Assembly: GCA_021846945.1 (NCBI GenBank)
Contig: JAJZVZ010000029.1
Span: 1 to 37,365, forward strand
Direction of reading: 5' to 3'
Source: Acidobacteriota bacterium
Lineage (GTDB): Bacteria > Acidobacteriota > Terriglobia > Terriglobales > Acidobacteriaceae
DNA length: 37,365 bases
Below the pieces are notes generated by a model. That model did no database searches, was not told the DNA's origin, and was given only the letters and a program-made list of their open reading frames with translations. The translations under genes and the position numbers were made by a program. The stretch's first letter is position 1. The number at the start of each line of letters is the position of its first letter. Shown in pieces: positions 34,604-37,365 of this stretch.

Positions 34604-36688
34604 ATGAAATCGGGATTTGGAAATATCTTCAAGCTGCAATTCTCTCTTCTGGTTTTTCTCCTTGCCGGGCTCTTCTCCGCACCATCCATCGCCCAGGCTC
34701 CGCCGCACATTCTGCTGAGCACGGCGGACTTTGCGCGCCTGAATGAGCTTGCCCACACCCAGCCCTGGGCCGCCAAGCAGCGGCAGGCGATCATCGACGA
34801 AGCGGCGGCTTTTCCGGAGTCCTATGAGAAGCGATTCGGGCTGACGTCGCTGGAGCTGCCGCCCGAGGGCGGGCAGTGGCTGCACTACTATGCGTGCCCT
34901 GATACGGGTTCGCTGCTCAAGTTTGTTCCGCCGGACAAGAATGTGTGCCCGGATACGGGCCAGGTTTTCAAGGGCTATCCCTACGATCACGTCGTCTATA
35001 TGCTGCGCGCGGATGCACTGCGGAACGGGGCGCTGGCCTCAGCGCTGGCCTACCGGCTGACTGGCAACCACGCCGACGCGGTGAAGGGCGCGGAGGTCCT
35101 GAAGCTCTATGCCGACAAGTATCTGAGCTACCCCATGCACGACAACAGCGGACGGGAGTCGCAGTTTGGCGCGCGGGTTTATTCGCAGACGCTGGATGAG
35201 GCGATCTGGCTGATCGATCTGAGCTGGACCTACGATCTGCTGCGCGACACCGATGTGTTTACGCCGGCGGAGCGCACGCACATTGAACGCGATCTGCTCT
35301 ATGCTGCGGCGATGACCGTGACCCGCGCCAACATGGGGCCGACGGACAATATTCAGTCGTGGATTCTGGGGGCCGAGACCGCGGTGGGCTATACCCTGGG
35401 CGACCAGACGCTGATCCACAAGGCGATCGACGGGCCGCACGGATTCCGTGACCAGATGAAGGAGTTTGTGAAGGACGGCTTCTGGATCGAGGGCGCCTGG
35501 GGATACCAGTTCTATGCATTGCACCCGCTGGAGCTGATCGCGCAGATGTCCACACGCGCCGGAGTGAATCTGTGGAAGCAGGAGCCGAACCTGGAGGCGC
35601 TGCTGGAGTCTCCGCTGGGCGTGATGTTTCCTGACGGAACGCTGCCGGCCTTCAACGACTCGGGTCCGGTGGATCTCTATTCGGAGGCGGAGCTGTATGA
35701 ACCGGCGTATACCGCGCTGAGGAATCCGGAGTTTGCCGCCATCGATTACCACGCCGGGCGCAACAACCGCTATGCGTTTCTGTTTGGCGTTCCGTCCATT
35801 GACCCGGCCTCGCTGCCCAAGCCCAAGAGCGCGGTCTTTCCCGATGCCGGATATGCCACGTTGCGCGCGCCAGTGGGGGACCTGACGGAGATCATGAAGT
35901 TCGGGCCCCACGGTGGTGGGCATGGCCACTACGACAAGCTCAACGAGATCATCTATGCCAAAGGCACGACGATGAGCGTCGATCCCGGCTCGCATTTTTA
36001 CGGGCTGGAGGTTCACAAGACCTGGGACAAGGAGACGGTTGCGCACAACACCGTGAGCGTGGATGAACAGGTGCAGAAGCCGGCGACCGGCAAACTGATC
36101 GCGTGGCAGGCGGAGCCGGAGTTTACCGCGGTGACGGCTGATGCGGGGCCGGTTTATGACAACGTCGATTTGCAGCGCACATCGATTCTCACCTCCGATT
36201 ACATCGTGGAGATCACGACGGCGAAATCGACCGACGGCAAGGAGCACGACTTCGACTGGAACTATCACAACTTTGGCGTGCAGCATGCGGATGGGACCTT
36301 TGCGCCGTATTCCGGATTTCCGCAGCGTGACGGCTATCAGCATCTCTCGGAGAACCAGAGCGCTGAAATCGCGGGCGACGTGCATAGCGTCTTCAAGCTG
36401 GAGAACGGCAGCGAGATGAACCTGTGGATGCTGGGCGACGGAAAGGCGAGCCAGGTGTTTACGGGCGTAGCGCCCAGCCACAATCTGCGGATCAAGGCGC
36501 CCTACATCATTGTGCGGCGTCATGGTGATTCGGCGCGGTTTGTCGCGGTACTGGCGCCGGGACCGGCCGCGGCGAAGATCATGAGCATCACCGATACCAA
36601 TGGCGAGATTCACGTTCGCAGCCCGAAATGGGAAGACACCATCGTGCCGGGAGCGAAGGTGGCGTATCACCGTGTAGCTCGGCCGTAA
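34604..36688 (+). CDS. Heparinase II/III-family polysaccharide lyase
   Basis: This 694-residue exported enzyme has a signal peptide (FSLLVFLLAGLFSAPSIAQ). Next comes an alpha-helical toroid (about 90-360) with the alginate-lyase-type segments LASALAYRLTGNHADAVKGA, ANMGPTDNIQSWILGAETAV and FWIEGAWGYQFYALHPLE. A beta-sandwich heparinase II/III domain follows (about 400-690) with FGPHGGGHGHYDKLNEIIY (H436, H440, H442) and MSVDPGSHFYG. The family cuts uronic-acid-containing polysaccharides by beta-elimination; the tyrosine in GAWGYQFY is a candidate catalytic residue. Alginate, heparin-like chains or bacterial exopolysaccharide are all possible substrates. AAGGA lies about 10 nt before the ATG. 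The following gene, 40 bp downstream, is a probable glycosidase, so the two may form a polysaccharide-degradation operon. Confidence 0.9.
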   Translation: MKSGFGNIFKLQFSLLVFLLAGLFSAPSIAQAPPHILLSTADFARLNELAHTQPWAAKQRQAIIDEAAAFPESYEKRFGLTSLELPPEGGQWLHYYACPDTGSLLKFVPPDKNVCPDTGQVFKGYPYDHVVYMLRADALRNGALASALAYRLTGNHADAVKGAEVLKLYADKYLSYPMHDNSGRESQFGARVYSQTLDEAIWLIDLSWTYDLLRDTDVFTPAERTHIERDLLYAAAMTVTRANMGPTDNIQSWILGAETAVGYTLGDQTLIHKAIDGPHGFRDQMKEFVKDGFWIEGAWGYQFYALHPLELIAQMSTRAGVNLWKQEPNLEALLESPLGVMFPDGTLPAFNDSGPVDLYSEAELYEPAYTALRNPEFAAIDYHAGRNNRYAFLFGVPSIDPASLPKPKSAVFPDAGYATLRAPVGDLTEIMKFGPHGGGHGHYDKLNEIIYAKGTTMSVDPGSHFYGLEVHKTWDKETVAHNTVSVDEQVQKPATGKLIAWQAEPEFTAVTADAGPVYDNVDLQRTSILTSDYIVEITTAKSTDGKEHDFDWNYHNFGVQHADGTFAPYSGFPQRDGYQHLSENQSAEIAGDVHSVFKLENGSEMNLWMLGDGKASQVFTGVAPSHNLRIKAPYIIVRRHGDSARFVAVLAPGPAAAKIMSITDTNGEIHVRSPKWEDTIVPGAKVAYHRVARP

Positions 36689-36728
36689 GGTTATGAACCG
36701 GGCCACAGACTGCTGCCGGAGAAAGAGA

Positions 36729-37365
36729 ATGAGACGCTGGGCGCTTCTTTTGATTCTTGCGGTTTGCCCCGCGGTCTTCGGGCAGACCGCCGCGGAGACC
36801 TCGCAGCCTTTTTCGCTTTCTCTGGAGAAACCGAGCGTTCAGGTCTGGGGCCGTGGAATCGAGCGGCCCCGCTTCTACTTTGCTGAGTTCCTGCCGGGAA
36901 ATTTTGCGAGGACGCTTCATTTCGACAGCGCATGGCCCCAGGATGTAACCGTGCATTGGCTCTTCACGGGCCCGCGCGGATCGCTTTCTGTCGCCATCAA
37001 TCGCCAGAAGCTGACCGTGGTGCAGCAATACTACGATTCCTTTGCGCTGGGCGCGGGAAACTCGCGCAGGGAGCGCTATCCGCGCGCAACGTGGAAGGAA
37101 TCGAGCGCCACGCTGGAGGACGACCCTGCCACTGTGACGGTCACGCTGCAGCACCTTACGGCCACTGTCAGCGTGAATGGGCGCGTGCTGATTCACGAAC
37201 TCTGCCTGATCGACCTGATGCGTCATCAGCTCTTTGTGGATGCGCCGGATTCATCCGCGGGATTTGTGCGCGGCAACATGACGCAGCCGGCGGCCGCACG
37301 GGTTCGCGTTTCAATCGCTTCGCAGAAGAGTTACCAGACCATACTCGGATTCGGCGGGATTACCA
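36729..37365 (+). CDS. Exported protein, probable GH30-like glycosidase (3' end outside window)
   Basis: This is an open frame of 212 codons that runs off the right edge. The product starts MRRWALLLILAVCPAVFGQ, a signal peptide. Residues 25-190 form an N-terminal beta-rich region (FSLSLEKPSVQVWGRG, VTVHWLFTGPRGSLSV, ATVTVTLQHLTATVSVNGRV). The last visible residues, SYQTILGFGGIT, match the QxIxGFGG start of GH30-type (beta/alpha)8 glycosidases. The catalytic glutamates would lie beyond the window. It is 40 bp downstream of the heparinase-type gene and probably co-transcribed with it. The family call rests on one short motif. Confidence 0.65.
   Translation, partial: MRRWALLLILAVCPAVFGQTAAETSQPFSLSLEKPSVQVWGRGIERPRFYFAEFLPGNFARTLHFDSAWPQDVTVHWLFTGPRGSLSVAINRQKLTVVQQYYDSFALGAGNSRRERYPRATWKESSATLEDDPATVTVTLQHLTATVSVNGRVLIHELCLIDLMRHQLFVDAPDSSAGFVRGNMTQPAAARVRVSIASQKSYQTILGFGGIT

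Noticed and set aside
35039..36706. Minus-strand open frame of 555 codons
   Set aside because: It is antisense to the heparinase-type gene; its composition is typical of GC-rich shadow frames and it has no domain.

Overview
The window is GC-rich, densely coded and looks like chromosome of a Gram-negative soil bacterium, most likely an acidobacterium of the Terriglobia type. That placement is an inference from its mix of plant-polymer glycosidases, outer-membrane barrels, multihaem cytochromes and secreted proteins with an (A)LPDAPSPQ / IPDAPAPQ stretch after the signal peptide. No 16S gene, tRNA, CRISPR array, insertion sequence or prophage was seen.

Layout. 213-2303: mnmG (tRNA modification). 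2367-2951: a small secreted SnoaL/DUF4440-like protein on the minus strand. 3057-10744: an electron-transfer block. A minus-strand Crp/Fnr-type regulator faces, across a 555-bp intergenic region, a decahaem MtrA/DmsE-type cytochrome, a large MtrB-like outer-membrane barrel, two near-duplicate monohaem cytochromes c and a membrane-anchored hexahaem NapC/NirT-like cytochrome. Together they could carry electrons from quinol through the periplasm and across the outer membrane. 10854-12320: an RNase II/R-type exoribonuclease. 12595-15756: two tandem paralogous secreted proteins of unknown function and a convergent outer-membrane protein with a PagL-like lipid A deacylase domain.

16271-20984: a translationally coupled sugar operon made of a sugar-porter MFS transporter, a Tat-exported GH5-like glycosidase and a GH59 galactocerebrosidase-like enzyme. 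21161-27250: a corrinoid-dependent one-carbon operon made of a DUF6580-like membrane protein, an MtaC-like corrinoid protein, an MtaA-like UroD-family methyltransferase, an MtaB-type methanol:corrinoid methyltransferase, a DUF1638 protein and a RACo-like [2Fe-2S]/ASKHA reductive activase. Zinc ligands and the corrinoid-binding motif are intact, so the operon reads as a working methanol (or similar methyl donor) demethylation system.

27362-33551: mostly housekeeping genes (phosphohexomutase, a RES/Xre toxin-antitoxin pair, tyrS, a zinc alcohol dehydrogenase, alaC). 33654-34466: an orphan membrane/coiled-coil protein that looks AT-richer than its neighbours, preceded by a strong hairpin. 34604-37365: a heparinase II/III-type polysaccharide lyase and the start of a probable GH30-like glycosidase that runs off the window.

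The two systems most worth attention are the porin-cytochrome conduit, with two GTGA-N6-TCAC palindromes next to a regulator carrying the matching CRP recognition helix, and the complete methanol-type methyltransferase operon. All function calls rest on reading motifs and remembered family sequences; no search was run.
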